Shown here: piece by piece, positions 36,586 through 46,339 of the stretch | Layout of the letters: each line of letters opens with the position of its first letter | Numbering within the stretch: the first letter of the stretch is position 1 | Assembly (NCBI GenBank): GCA_017165825.1 | Contig: CM029384.1 | Span: forward strand, 12,709,623 to 12,773,622 | Direction of reading: 5' to 3' | Length of the DNA: 64,000 nucleotides | DNA from: Hepsetus odoe | Taxonomy: Eukaryota; Chordata; Actinopteri; Characiformes; Hepsetidae | The notes under the pieces: model-generated | Database searches by the model: none | What the model was told of the DNA's origin: nothing | Seen by the model: the letters and a program-made list of their open reading frames with translations, nothing else | Position numbers and translations under genes: made by a program

Positions 36586-36667
36586 GACGAGGTGGCCGAG
36601 AGGTTAAGGCGATGGACTGCTAATCCATTGTGCTCTGCACGCGTGGGTTCGAATCCCACCTTCGTCG
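36586..36667 (+). tRNA. tRNA-Ser(GCT), array copy 27
   Basis: Identical to copy 1. Confidence 0.97.
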
Positions 36668-36941
36668 ACAAGAGTGTTTATTTCGAGAGTTACTTTTGCA
36701 GAAATTATTTCCTCGTTTGAGAATCTTTGGTGCTACGAATCTCTTAAATTTGTACCATATTCGAAGCAATGTTGCTTGTAATTTTACCAGGTAGAGTTTA
36801 ATGCCACATTAGTTTGAAAAAGGCATTTTAAACTCAGTTCAAACATTTCTTTCTAAATCTGGACGTTCCATTACTATTCACCACAGCATGCATAATTGTA
36901 AAGAATTTGGGAAAAAAATAAGATTTAAGCTGGCATTTGTG

Positions 36942-37023
36942 GACGAGGTGGCCGAGAGGTTAAGGCGATGGACTGCTAATCCATTGTGCTCTGCACGCGT
37001 GGGTTCGAATCCCACCTTCGTCG
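36942..37023 (+). tRNA. tRNA-Ser(GCT), array copy 28
   Basis: Identical to copy 1. Confidence 0.97.
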
Positions 37024-37297
37024 ACAAGAGTGTTTATTTCGAGAGTTACTTTTGCAGAAATTATTTCCTCGTTTGAGAATCTTTGGTGCTACGAATCTCT
37101 TAAATTTGTACCATATTCGAAGCAATGTTGCTTGTAATTTTACCAGGTAGAGTTTAATGCCACATTAGTTTGAAAAAGGCATTTTAAACTCAGTTCAAAC
37201 ATTTCTTTCTAAATCTGGACGTTCCATTACTATTCACCACAGCATGCATAATTGTAAAGAATTTGGGAAAAAAATAAGATTTAAGCTGGCATTTGTG

Positions 37298-37379
37298 GAC
37301 GAGGTGGCCGAGAGGTTAAGGCGATGGACTGCTAATCCATTGTGCTCTGCACGCGTGGGTTCGAATCCCACCTTCGTCG
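37298..37379 (+). tRNA. tRNA-Ser(GCT), array copy 29
   Basis: Identical to copy 1. Confidence 0.97.
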
Positions 37380-37653
37380 ACAAGAGTGTTTATTTCGAGA
37401 GTTACTTTTGCAGAAATTATTTCCTCGTTTGAGAATCTTTGGTGCTACGAATCTCTTAAATTTGTACCATATTCGAAGCAATGTTGCTTGTAATTTTACC
37501 AGGTAGAGTTTAATGCCACATTAGTTTGAAAAAGGCATTTTAAACTCAGTTCAAACATTTCTTTCTAAATCTGGACGTTCCATTACTATTCACCACAGCA
37601 TGCATAATTGTAAAGAATTTGGGAAAAAAATAAGATTTAAGCTGGCATTTGTG

Positions 37654-37735
37654 GACGAGGTGGCCGAGAGGTTAAGGCGATGGACTGCTAATCCATTGTG
37701 CTCTGCACGCGTGGGTTCGAATCCCACCTTCGTCG
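37654..37735 (+). tRNA. tRNA-Ser(GCT), array copy 30
   Basis: Identical to copy 1. Confidence 0.97.
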
Positions 37736-38009
37736 ACAAGAGTGTTTATTTCGAGAGTTACTTTTGCAGAAATTATTTCCTCGTTTGAGAATCTTTGGTG
37801 CTACGAATCTCTTAAATTTGTACCATATTCGAAGCAATGTTGCTTGTAATTTTACCAGGTAGAGTTTAATGCCACATTAGTTTGAAAAAGGCATTTTAAA
37901 CTCAGTTCAAACATTTCTTTCTAAATCTGGACGTTCCATTACTATTCACCACAGCATGCATAATTGTAAAGAATTTGGGAAAAAAATAAGATTTAAGCTG
38001 GCATTTGTG

Positions 38010-38091
38010 GACGAGGTGGCCGAGAGGTTAAGGCGATGGACTGCTAATCCATTGTGCTCTGCACGCGTGGGTTCGAATCCCACCTTCGTCG
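38010..38091 (+). tRNA. tRNA-Ser(GCT), array copy 31
   Basis: Identical to copy 1. Confidence 0.97.
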
Positions 38092-38365
38092 ACAAGAGTG
38101 TTTATTTCGAGAGTTACTTTTGCAGAAATTATTTCCTCGTTTGAGAATCTTTGGTGCTACGAATCTCTTAAATTTGTACCATATTCGAAGCAATGTTGCT
38201 TGTAATTTTACCAGGTAGAGTTTAATGCCACATTAGTTTGAAAAAGGCATTTTAAACTCAGTTCAAACATTTCTTTCTAAATCTGGACGTTCCATTACTA
38301 TTCACCACAGCATGCATAATTGTAAAGAATTTGGGAAAAAAATAAGATTTAAGCTGGCATTTGTG

Positions 38366-38447
38366 GACGAGGTGGCCGAGAGGTTAAGGCGATGGACTGC
38401 TAATCCATTGTGCTCTGCACGCGTGGGTTCGAATCCCACCTTCGTCG
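38366..38447 (+). tRNA. tRNA-Ser(GCT), array copy 32
   Basis: Identical to copy 1. Confidence 0.97.
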
Positions 38448-38721
38448 ACAAGAGTGTTTATTTCGAGAGTTACTTTTGCAGAAATTATTTCCTCGTTTGA
38501 GAATCTTTGGTGCTACGAATCTCTTAAATTTGTACCATATTCGAAGCAATGTTGCTTGTAATTTTACCAGGTAGAGTTTAATGCCACATTAGTTTGAAAA
38601 AGGCATTTTAAACTCAGTTCAAACATTTCTTTCTAAATCTGGACGTTCCATTACTATTCACCACAGCATGCATAATTGTAAAGAATTTGGGAAAAAAATA
38701 AGATTTAAGCTGGCATTTGTG

Positions 38722-38803
38722 GACGAGGTGGCCGAGAGGTTAAGGCGATGGACTGCTAATCCATTGTGCTCTGCACGCGTGGGTTCGAATCCCACCTTCG
38801 TCG
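38722..38803 (+). tRNA. tRNA-Ser(GCT), array copy 33
   Basis: Identical to copy 1. This is the last copy with the core-type 3' flank (TGTTTATTTCGAG). Confidence 0.97.
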
Positions 38804-39077
38804 ACAAGAGTGTTTATTTCGAGAGTTACTTTTGCAGAAATTATTTCCTCGTTTGAGAATCTTTGGTGCTACGAATCTCTTAAATTTGTACCATATTCGA
38901 AGCAATGTTGCTTGTAATTTTACCAGGTAGAGTTTAATGCCACATTAGTTTGAAAAAGGCATTTTAAACTCAGTTCAAACATTTCTTTCTAAATCTGGAC
39001 GTTCCATTACTATTCACCACAGCATGCATAATTGTAAAGAATTTGGGAAAAAAATAAGATTTAAGCTGGCATTTGTG

Positions 39078-39159
39078 GACGAGGTGGCCGAGAGGTTAAG
39101 GCGATGGACTGCTAATCCATTGTGCTCTGCACGCGTGGGTTCGAATCCCACCTTCGTCG
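39078..39159 (+). tRNA. tRNA-Ser(GCT), array copy 34
   Basis: tRNA identical to copy 1. The 3' flank changes to TGTTGATTTCGAG, the first sign of the right-hand edge. Confidence 0.96.
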
Positions 39160-39433
39160 ACAAGAGTGTTGATTTCGAGAGTTACTTTTGCAGAAATTAT
39201 TTCCTCGTTTGAGAATCTTTGGTGCTACGAATCTCTTAAATTTGTACCATATTCGAAGCAATGTTGCTTGTAATTTTACCAGGTAGAGTTTAATGCCACA
39301 TTAGTTTGAAAAAGGCATTTTAAACTCAGTTCAAACATTTCTTTCTAAATCTGGACGTTCCATTACTATTCACCACAGCATGCATAATTGTAAAGAATTT
39401 GGGAAAAAAATAAGATTTAAGCTGGCTTTTGTG

Positions 39434-39515
39434 GACGAGGTGGCCGAGAGGTTAAGGCGATGGACTGCTAATCCATTGTGCTCTGCACGCGTGGGTTCGA
39501 ATCCCACCTTCGTCG
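39434..39515 (+). tRNA. tRNA-Ser(GCT), array copy 35
   Basis: tRNA identical to copy 1. The flanks carry GCTTTTGTGG upstream and TGTTGATTTTGAG downstream. Confidence 0.96.
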
Positions 39516-39789
39516 ACAAGAGTGTTGATTTTGAGAGTTACTTTTGCAGAAATTATTTCCTCGTTTGAGAATCTTTGGTGCTACGAATCTCTTAAATTTG
39601 TACCATATTCGAAGCAATGTTGCTTGTAATTTTACCAGGTAGAGTTTAATGCCACATTAGTTTGAAAAAGGCATTTTAAACTCACTTCAAACATTTCTTT
39701 CTAAAATTGGACGTTCCATTACTATTCACCACAGCATTTATAATTGCAAAGAATTTGGGAAAAAAATAAGATTTAAGCTGGCTTTTGTG

Positions 39790-39871
39790 GATGAGGTGGC
39801 CGAGAGGTTAAGGTGATGGACTGCTAATCCATTGTGCTCTGCACGCGTGGGTTCGAATCCCACCTTCGTCG
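39790..39871 (+). tRNA. tRNA-Ser(GCT), array copy 36, lightly diverged
   Basis: Two substitutions: C3 to T in the acceptor stem, still pairing as U-G, and a C to T just before the anticodon stem (AAGGTGATGG). Both boxes and the anticodon arm are intact, so it is probably functional if transcribed. The upstream spacer has CATTTATAATTGC in place of CATGCATAATTGT. Confidence 0.9.
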
Positions 39872-40147
39872 ACAAGAGTGTTGATTTTGAGAGTTACTTT
39901 TGCAGAAATTATTTCCTCGTTTGAGATGCTTTGGTGCTACAAATCTCTTAAATTTGGTCCACATTCAAAGCAATGTTGCTTGTGTGTTTTTGCCAGGTAG
40001 AGTTTAATGCCACATTAGTTTGAAAAAGGCATTTTAAACTCAGTTCAAACATTTCTTTCTAAAACTGGACGTTCCATTATTATTCACCACAGCGTGCATA
40101 ATTCTAAAGAATTTGGGAAAAAAATAAGATTTAAACTGGCTTTTGTG

Positions 40148-40229
40148 GCCAAGGTGGCTGAGAGGTTAAGGCGATGGACAGCTAATCCATTGTGCGCTGC
40201 AAGTGTTTGTTCGAATCCCAACTTCATTG
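40148..40229 (+). pseudogene. tRNA-Ser(GCT) pseudogene
   Basis: The anticodon loop is CAGCTAA: the GCT anticodon is kept, but the invariant U33 is A, which should break the U-turn. The acceptor stem GCCAAGG no longer pairs with ACTTCAT, and the variable and T arms are damaged (GCAAGTGTTTGTTCGAATCC). Confidence 0.85.
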
Positions 40230-40495
40230 ACAAGAGTGTTTATTTCGACAGTTACTATTGCAGAAATTATTTCCTCGTTTGAGAATCTTTGGTGCTACTA
40301 ACCTCTTAAATTTGGTACATATTCGAAGCAATGTTGCTTGTAATTTTACCAGGTAGAGTTTAATGCCACATTAGTTTGAAAAAGGCATTTTAAACTCAGT
40401 TCAAACATTTCTTTCAACAATTGGACGTTCCATTATTATTCACCACAGCAGGCATAATTGTAAAGAATTTGGGAAAAAAAATAAGATCTAAGCAG

Positions 40496-40577
40496 GCTGA
40501 GGTGGCCGAGAGGTTAAGGAGATAGACTGCTAATCCATTATGCTCTGCACGCGTGGGTTCGAATTACACCTCTGTCA
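40496..40577 (+). pseudogene. tRNA-Ser(GCT) pseudogene with 5' deletion
   Basis: A short deletion fuses the spacer to the tRNA ('AGCAGGCTGAGGTGGCCGAG'), removing the acceptor 5' strand. The T stem is broken (GAATTACACC), while the anticodon loop CTGCTAA is intact. Confidence 0.8.
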
Positions 40578-40853
40578 ACAAGAGTGTTTATTTCGAGAGT
40601 TACTGTTGAAGAAATTATTTCCTCGTTTGAGAATCTTTGGTGCTACGAATCTCTTAAATTTGGTCCATATTCAAAGCAATGTTGCTTGTGTGTTTTTACC
40701 AGCTAGAGTTTAATGCCACATTAGTTTGAAAAAGGCATTTAAAACTCAGTTCAAACATTTCTTTCTAAAATTGGACGTTCCATTATTATTCACGACAGCA
40801 TGCATAATTGTAAAGAATTTTGGAAAAAAATAAGATTTAAGCTCACGTTTGTG

Positions 40854-40935
40854 GAAGAGGTGGCCGAGAGGTTAAGGCGATGGACTGCTAATCCATTGTG
40901 CTCTGCTCGCATGGGTTCGAATCCCACCTTCGTCG
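40854..40935 (+). tRNA. tRNA-Ser(GCT), diverged but mostly intact copy
   Basis: Differences from the core are A for C3 (mismatch in the acceptor stem), a T in the variable arm (CTGCTCGC) and A for G at the first T-stem position (ATGGG). The anticodon arm, A box and B box are intact. Function is uncertain. Confidence 0.6.
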
Positions 40936-41067
40936 GCAACAGTGTTTATTTCGAGAGTTACTTTTGAAGAAATTATTTTCTCGTTTGAGAATCTTTGGTG
41001 CTACGAATCTCTTAAATTTGGTTCACATTCAAAGCAATGTTCCTTGTGTGTTTTTACCAGGTAGAGT

Positions 41068-43041
41068 TTAATGCCACATTAGTTTCCATTTTCTTCCGCT
41101 TATCAGAGGTCGGGTCACTGCAGAAGCTGCCCCCATCCGCCTGTCGATCTCCCGCTCCATTTTACCCTCACTCGTGAACAAGATCCCAAGATACTTAAAT
41201 TCCTCCACTTGGGGCAGGATCTCACTCCCAACCCTGAGAGGGCATTCCACCCTTTTCCGACTGAGGACCATGGCCTCAGATTTGGAGGTGCTGATTCTCA
41301 TCCCAGCCGCTTCGCACTCGGCTGCGAACCGATCCAGAGAGAGCTGAAGGTCATGGCATGATGAGGCCAACAGGACAACGTCATCTGCAAAAAGCAGTGA
41401 CCCAATCCTGAGCCCACCAAACCGGACCCCCTCAACGCCCTGGCTGCGCCTAGAAATCCTGTCCATAAAAATTATGAACAGGATCGGTGACAAAGGGCAG
41501 CCCTGGCGGAGTCCAACCCTCACCGGGAACCGGTCCGACTTACTGCCGGCAATGCGGACCAAGCTCTGACACCGGTTGTACAGGGACCGGACAGCCCTTA
41601 GCAGGGAATCCGATACCCCATACTCCCGGAGTACCCCCCACAGGAGCCCCTGAGGGACACAGTCAAATGACTTCTCCAAGTCCACAAAGCACATGTAAAC
41701 TGGTTGGGCAAACTCCCATGCACCCTCCAGGACCCTGCTAAGGGTGTAGAGCTGGTCCACTGTTCCGCGACCTGGATGAAAACCACATTGCTCCTCCTGG
41801 ATCCGAGGTTCAGCTATCTGAAGGAGCCTCCTTTCCAGGACCCCTGAATAGACTTTCCCCGGGAGGCTGAGAAGTGTGATCCCTCGATAGTTGGAACACA
41901 CCCTCCGGTCCCCTTTCTTAAAGAGGGGGACCACCACCCCGGTTTGCCAATCCAGAGGCACCGTCCCCGATGTCCATGCGATGTTGCAGAGGCGTGTCAG
42001 CCATGACAGTCCTACAACATCCAGAGCCTTGAGGAACTCTGGGCGGATCTCATCCACTCCCGGAGCCCTGCCACCAAGGAGCTTTTTGACCACCTTGGCA
42101 ACCTCAGCCCCAGAGATGGAAGAGTCCACCTCTATGTCCCCAGGCTCTGCTTCCTCCTCGGAAGGCATGTTGGTGGAATTAAGGAGGTCTTCGAAGTACT
42201 CCCCCCACCGACCCACAACGTCCCGTGTCGAGGTCAGCAGCGCACCATCCCCACTATACACTGTGTTGACTGTGCACTGCTTTCCCCTCCTGAGACGCCG
42301 GATGGTGGACCAGAATTTCCTCGAAGCCGTCTGGAAGTCCTTCTCCATGGCCTCTCCAAACTCCTCCCATGCCCGAGTTTTTGCCTCAGCAACCACCAGA
42401 GCCGCATTCCGCTTGGCCTGTCGGTACCTATCAGCTGCCTCCGGAGCCCCACTGGCCAAAAAGGCCCGGTAGGACTCCTTCTTCAGCTTGATGGCATCCC
42501 TCACCGCTGGTGTCCACCAACGGGTTCTAGGGTTGCCACCACGACAGGCACCGACCACCTCCCGGCCACAGCTCCGGTCAGCCGCCTTGACAATGGAGGC
42601 GCGGAACATAGTCCATTCAGACTCAATGTCCCCCACCTCCCCCGGGACGTGGTTAAAGCTTTGACGGAGGTGGGAGTTGAAGCTTGTTCTGACAGGGGAC
42701 TCTGCCAGGCGTTCCCAGCAGACCCTCACGATGCGTTTGGGCCTACCAGGCCTGACCGGCATCCTCCCCCACCAACAAAGCCAACTCACCACCAGGTGAT
42801 GGTCGGTTGACAGCTCCGCCCCTCTCTTCACCTGAGTGTCCAAGACATGGGGCCGCAAGTCCGACGACACGACCACAAAATCGATCATCGAACTGCGGCC
42901 TAGGGTGTCCTGGTGCCAGGTGCACATGTGGACATCCTTATGCCTGAACATGGTGTTTGTTATGGACAATCCGGGACGAGCACAAAAGTCCAATAACAGA
43001 ACACCGCTCTGGTTCAGATCGGGGGGGGCCATTCCTCCCAA
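41068..43041 (-). pseudogene. LINE polyprotein, longest open segment (endonuclease end + reverse transcriptase)
   Basis: A 657-residue frame beginning inside the endonuclease domain and covering the whole RT domain. 'STDHHLVVSW' closes the endonuclease. 'GVDEIRPEFLK', 'FKKGDRRVCSNYRGITLL', 'FVDLEKSFDCV', 'LRQGCPLSPILF' and 'FADDVVLL' follow the RT motif order, with the two catalytic Asp residues present in FADD. The native start is lost through the upstream frameshift. The C-terminal region is replaced by a short fusion to the 3' tail ('VTRPLISGRKWK'), indicating an internal deletion. Confidence 0.85.
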
Positions 43042-43952
43042 TTACGCCCTTCCAGGTGTCACTGTCATTACCCACGTGAGCATTGAAGTCCCCCAGCAGA
43101 ACGATGGAATCACCAGGAGGGACGCTCTCTAGCGCCCCCTCCAGAGACCGCAGAAAGGGTGGGTAGTCCAGAATGCTGTTTGGCGCATAAGCGCAGACAA
43201 CACTAAGGACCCGTCCCCCGACCTGAAGGCGGAGGGCCGCCACCCTCTCATCTGCCGGGGTAAACCCCAATGTACTGGCCCCAAGCCGTGGGGCAATAAG
43301 TATGCCCACACCTGCTCGCCGCCTCTCACCGGTGGCAACTCCAGAGTGGAAAAGAGTCTAGCCCCTCTCAAGGAGACTGGTTCCAGAGTCCAAGCTGTGC
43401 GTCGAGGTGAGTCCAACTATATCTAGCCGGAACTTCTCAACCTCGCGCACTAGCTCAGGCTCCTTCCCCACCAGAGAGGTGACATTCCACGTCCCTAGAG
43501 CCAGCTTCTGCAGCCGAGGGTCGGACCGCCAAGGCCCCCGTTTTCGGCCACCGCCCAGCTCACAGTGCACCCGACCTCTTTGGCCCCTTCCACAGGTGGT
43601 GAGCCCATGGGAAGGGGGACCCACGTTGCCTCTTCGGGCTGTGCCCGGCCGGGCCCCATGGGTAAAGGCTGACCACCACACGCGCGCGCCATCGGGCCCC
43701 ACCTCCAGGCCTGGCTCCAGAGGGAGGCCCCGGTGACCCACGTCCGGGCGAGGGAAAACGCCTTCCATAATTGGTTCTCATCATAAGAGGTCTGAACCGC
43801 TCTTTGTCTCCTCCCTCACCTAGGACCTGTTTGCCTTGGGTGCCCCTAACAGGGGCATAAAGCCCCCGACAACATAGCTCCCAGGATCATTGGGACATGC
43901 AAACCCCTCCACCACGATAAGGTGGTGGTTCAAGGAGGAGCCACATTAGTTT
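41073..43952 (-). mobile_element. Defective non-LTR retrotransposon inserted in the array, with 13-bp TSD
   Basis: The insert splits an array spacer and is flanked by the 13-bp duplication GCCACATTAGTTT (41073-41085 and 43940-43952). Its 5' end lies near 43939 and its 3' end, 'GATAAGCGGAAGAAAATGG', near 41086, so it reads on the reverse strand. Coding order is AP-endonuclease (about 43480-42800; 'LALGTWNVTSLVG', '[10 protein letters not shown]') then reverse transcriptase (about 42100-41290; 'LRQGCPLSP', 'FADDVVLL'). Defects: an in-frame TAG near 43358, a frameshift at the G run 43021-43028, and loss of the C-terminal part after 'MGAASA'. It is inactive. The family resembles I/Nimb-type fish LINEs from memory. 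Confidence 0.92.
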
Positions 43953-44077
43953 GAAAAAGGCATTTTAAACTCAGTTCAAACATTTCTTCCTAAAATTGGA
44001 CGTTCCATTATTATTCACCACAGCATGCATAATTGTAAAGAATTTGGGAAAACATAAGATTGAAGCTGGCTTTTGTG

Positions 44078-44159
44078 GATGAGGTGGCTGAGTGGTTAAG
44101 GCGATGGACTGCTAATCCATTGTGTTCTGCACACGTGGGTTGGAAACCCACCTTCGTCG
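44078..44159 (+). pseudogene. tRNA-Ser(GCT) pseudogene, right of the LINE
   Basis: The T loop reads TTGGAAA in place of TTCGAAT, destroying the B box. The anticodon arm is intact. The D loop has GAGTGG where the core has GAGAGG; GAGTGG is the common vertebrate form as I remember it, so this edge copy may keep the ancestral state. Confidence 0.8.
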
Positions 44160-44435
44160 ACAAGAGAGTTTATGGCAAGAATTACTTCTGCAGAATTGGG
44201 TTTCTCTTTTGAGAATCTTGGGTGCTACGAATCTCTTAAATTTGGTCCACATTCAAAGCAATGTTGCTTGTGTGTTTTTACCAGGTAGAGTTTAATGCCA
44301 CATTAGTTTGAAAAAGGCATTTTATACTCAGTTCAAACATATCTTTCTAAAACTGGACGTTCCATTATTATTCACCACAGCATGCATAATTTTAAAGAAT
44401 TTGGGAAAAAATTAAGATTTATTCAGTTTCTTGTG

Positions 44436-44517
44436 GACGAGGTGGCTGAGACGTTAAGGCGATGGACTGCTAATCCATTGTGCTCTGGATGTGTGGCTTC
44501 AAATCCCACCTTTGGTA
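44436..44517 (+). pseudogene. tRNA-Ser(GCT) pseudogene
   Basis: The anticodon arm is intact, but the variable arm (CTCTGGATGT), B box (GGCTTCAAATCC) and 3' acceptor strand (CTTTGGTAA) are decayed. Confidence 0.85.
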
Positions 44518-44639
44518 ACAAGAGTGTTTATTTTGAGTATTACTTCTGCAGAAATTATTTGCTCTTTTGAGAATCTTTGGTGTTACGAATCTCTTCAATA
44601 TGGTCCACATTCAAAGCAATGTTCCATGTGTGTTTTTAA

Positions 44640-44900
44640 CAGGTAGAGTTTATTGCTACATTAATTTGAAAAAGGCATTTTAAACTCAGTTTAAACATTT
44701 CTTTCTAAAATTGGATGTTCCGTTATTACTTTCAACAGCATGCAACATTGTAAAAGTTTTCGAGAAAAATAAGAATTATTTATGGTAAGAATTACTTCTT
44801 TAGAATTTGGTTGCTCTTTTGAGAATCTTTGGTGCTATGAATCTTTTAAATATGGTCCACCTTCAAAGTAATGTTCCATGTGTGTTTTAACCAGTTAGAG
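44640..44900 (+). repeat. Array unit that has lost its tRNA
   Basis: Spacer blocks are present ('GGTAGAGTTTATTGCTACATT', 'TTGGATGTTCCGTTATTAC') but the text jumps from the upstream A-rich part straight to the downstream part near 44780, so the tRNA was deleted. It explains the roughly 610-bp gap between neighbouring tRNA relics. Confidence 0.75.
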
Positions 44901-45045
44901 TTTAATGCCACATTAGTTTGAAAAAGGCATTTAAAACTCAGTTCAAATATTTCTTTAAAAAATTATACCTTCCATTATTATTCACCACAGTATGCATAAT
45001 TGTAAAGAATACTGGAAAAAAAAAATTTTATGTGACATCTTTGTG

Positions 45046-45127
45046 GATGAGGTGGCCGAGAGGTTAAGGTGATGGCTTGCTACTCCATTGTGTTCTACAC
45101 TTGTGGGTTTGAATCCCACAGTCGTTG
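45046..45127 (+). pseudogene. tRNA-Ser pseudogene, decayed
   Basis: The anticodon loop region reads GGCTTGCTACTCC, so the stem is lost and the loop altered. The T loop is TTTGAAT and the acceptor 3' strand AGTCGTT. Confidence 0.8.
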
Positions 45128-45370
45128 ACATGAGTGTTCATGTCAAGTGTTACTTCTGCATAATTGGCTCATTTTTTTCAGAATCTCTTAAATATGGTCC
45201 ACATTCAAAGCAATGTTCCTTGTATGTTTTTATGATGTAGAGTTTAATGCCACATTAGTTGAAAAAGACATTTTAAACTCAGTCCAAACATTTCTTTCTA
45301 TTAGTGGACTTTCTATTTTTGGCATGCAAATTTGTAATGACTTTTGGAAAAAAATAAGATTTCGTTTGGT

Positions 45371-45402
45371 TTTTGTGGACAAAGTGGCTGAGAGGTTATT
45401 AG
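45371..45402 (+). pseudogene. tRNA-Ser 5' fragment at the right end of the array
   Basis: Only the first ~30 nt remain ('GGACAAAGTGGCTGAGAGGTTA') before unrelated sequence. It is the last tRNA trace on the right, though spacer fragments continue to about 45600. Confidence 0.65.
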
Positions 45403-45655
45403 AGAAACTTTTTTTGCTAAATAGATCTTCAGCTTGGTCCACATTAAAAGCATTGTTCTTTGTATGTTTTAAACCTGAAGAGATTAATGCCACAATAGTT
45501 TAAGTAGGCATTTTAAATTCAGTTGAACGCATTTCTTTCTAAAAGTGGACTTTCCATTATCATTTTAAAAAGCGTGGGTTTGAATCTCTCTGTCATTGAC
45601 GTGAGTATTTATATCAAGAATTACTTCTACATTGGGCTCTGCATGTGATAGAGCA

Positions 45656-45730
45656 GCGGTCTCCAACCTTTTTTTTCATGATCTTCTTTCCCTCCAACAA
45701 GCCAGTGACACCAAAGTGTGTTACTTATTT
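45656..45730. mobile_element. hAT-like terminus fragment
   Basis: The text 'CAGCGGTCTCCAACCTTTTT' resembles a terminus of vertebrate hAT elements (CAGNGGTCCCCAACC). No second terminus is visible because SINE sequence follows at once. Confidence 0.4.
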
Positions 45731-45732
45731 TG

Positions 45733-45985
45733 AGTGAAAGTGACTATTTTTGGTATTGTGAGTACACAAAGCACTGCAAACCATGATGAAAGTGGATCTC
45801 TGCTTTTAACACATGCACAAACACACACTGTGCAGCAGGGGGCAGCTATGAAAGCTGGGGACTGTATCTTGCTGGGGACTGTATCTTGCTTAAGGGTACC
45901 TCAGGGCAACCTCTTGGTAAGGGGTTTGAATCCACAATCTTCAGATTCTTTGGCAAACTACCTAACCACTCGGCCACGTTCTGTC
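45733..45985 (-). mobile_element. tRNA-derived SINE, family A, reverse strand
   Basis: Same order as the copy at 7837: GTGAAAGTGACTAT tail, 'GTGCAGCAGGGGGCAGCTAT' core, 'CCTCAGGGCAACCT', then a B-box complement 'GGGGTTTGAATCC' and head 'ACTCGGCCAC'. A small internal duplication ('GCTGGGGACTGTATCTT' twice) is visible at about 45856-45890. Confidence 0.75.
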
Positions 45986-46339
45986 CAGTTTACTCCATTA
46001 TTTGGTTTTGATCATGGTCACAGCAGAAAATCCCATTTCACAAATATGGGATGTTAGAAACTGAAACAATTCAGTACTTCAAAGACATTTGCTTTTTACT
46101 CATTTTTGCTTGCTTGTGGGATTACTTTTCATATTACATGACCAAGATGAGCTTTTTTCTAAATAAAAAAGTCTTTTAGACCCTGATAATCAATAAAGAT
46201 TTTTTAATTAGTATTTCTTTGGGGCCCATTAATAAATGGTGATGGTTGGGGATACTGCAATAGAGTGTACTCAAATCAACCAAACCACTAGAGATGCATA
46301 AGCCAGTGTGTGTTTCTTTGGGCTGATCTCAAATCTGGA

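Larger units (their letters stand above)
25560..45600 (+). repeat. Tandem array of ~356-bp units each bearing tRNA-Ser(GCT)
   Basis: The unit is exactly 356 bp across at least 35 consecutive copies (tRNA starts 27330 to 39434). It holds an 82-bp tRNA gene, a short 3' trailer ending in TTTT and about 240 bp of AT-rich spacer ('GTAGAGTTTAATGCCACATT', 'GGACGTTCCATTACTATTC'). Central units look identical by eye. The first spacer has CTAAAACTGG where the core has CTAAATCTGG. Units 34-36 gain changes such as TGTTGATTTC and GCTTTTGTGG. Outside the core, units at both edges become progressively diverged: left relics near 25587, 25855, 26513 and 26990; right relics at 40148, 40496, 44078, 44436, 45046 and 45371. 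The pattern fits homogenisation by unequal exchange with decay at the margins. Confidence 0.97.

Noticed and set aside
27276..39568. A repeated 62-codon open frame starting MHNCKEFGKK, present in each array unit
   Set aside because: Its middle ('EVAERLRRWTANPLC', 'VGSNPTF') is the translation of the tRNA gene itself. The frame exists because the unit is repeated, not because it is a protein gene.
41487..43736. Forward-strand open frames of up to 193 codons opposite the LINE
   Set aside because: They are antisense to GC-rich reverse transcriptase coding and have no independent support.
44436..44517. Calling this tRNA-Ser copy functional
   Set aside because: The anticodon arm is intact, but the B box and acceptor stem are broken.
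25560..45600. CRISPR-like regularity of the repeats
   Set aside because: The period is 356 bp, repeats and spacers are both identical, and the genome is a vertebrate. It is a tandem tRNA array.
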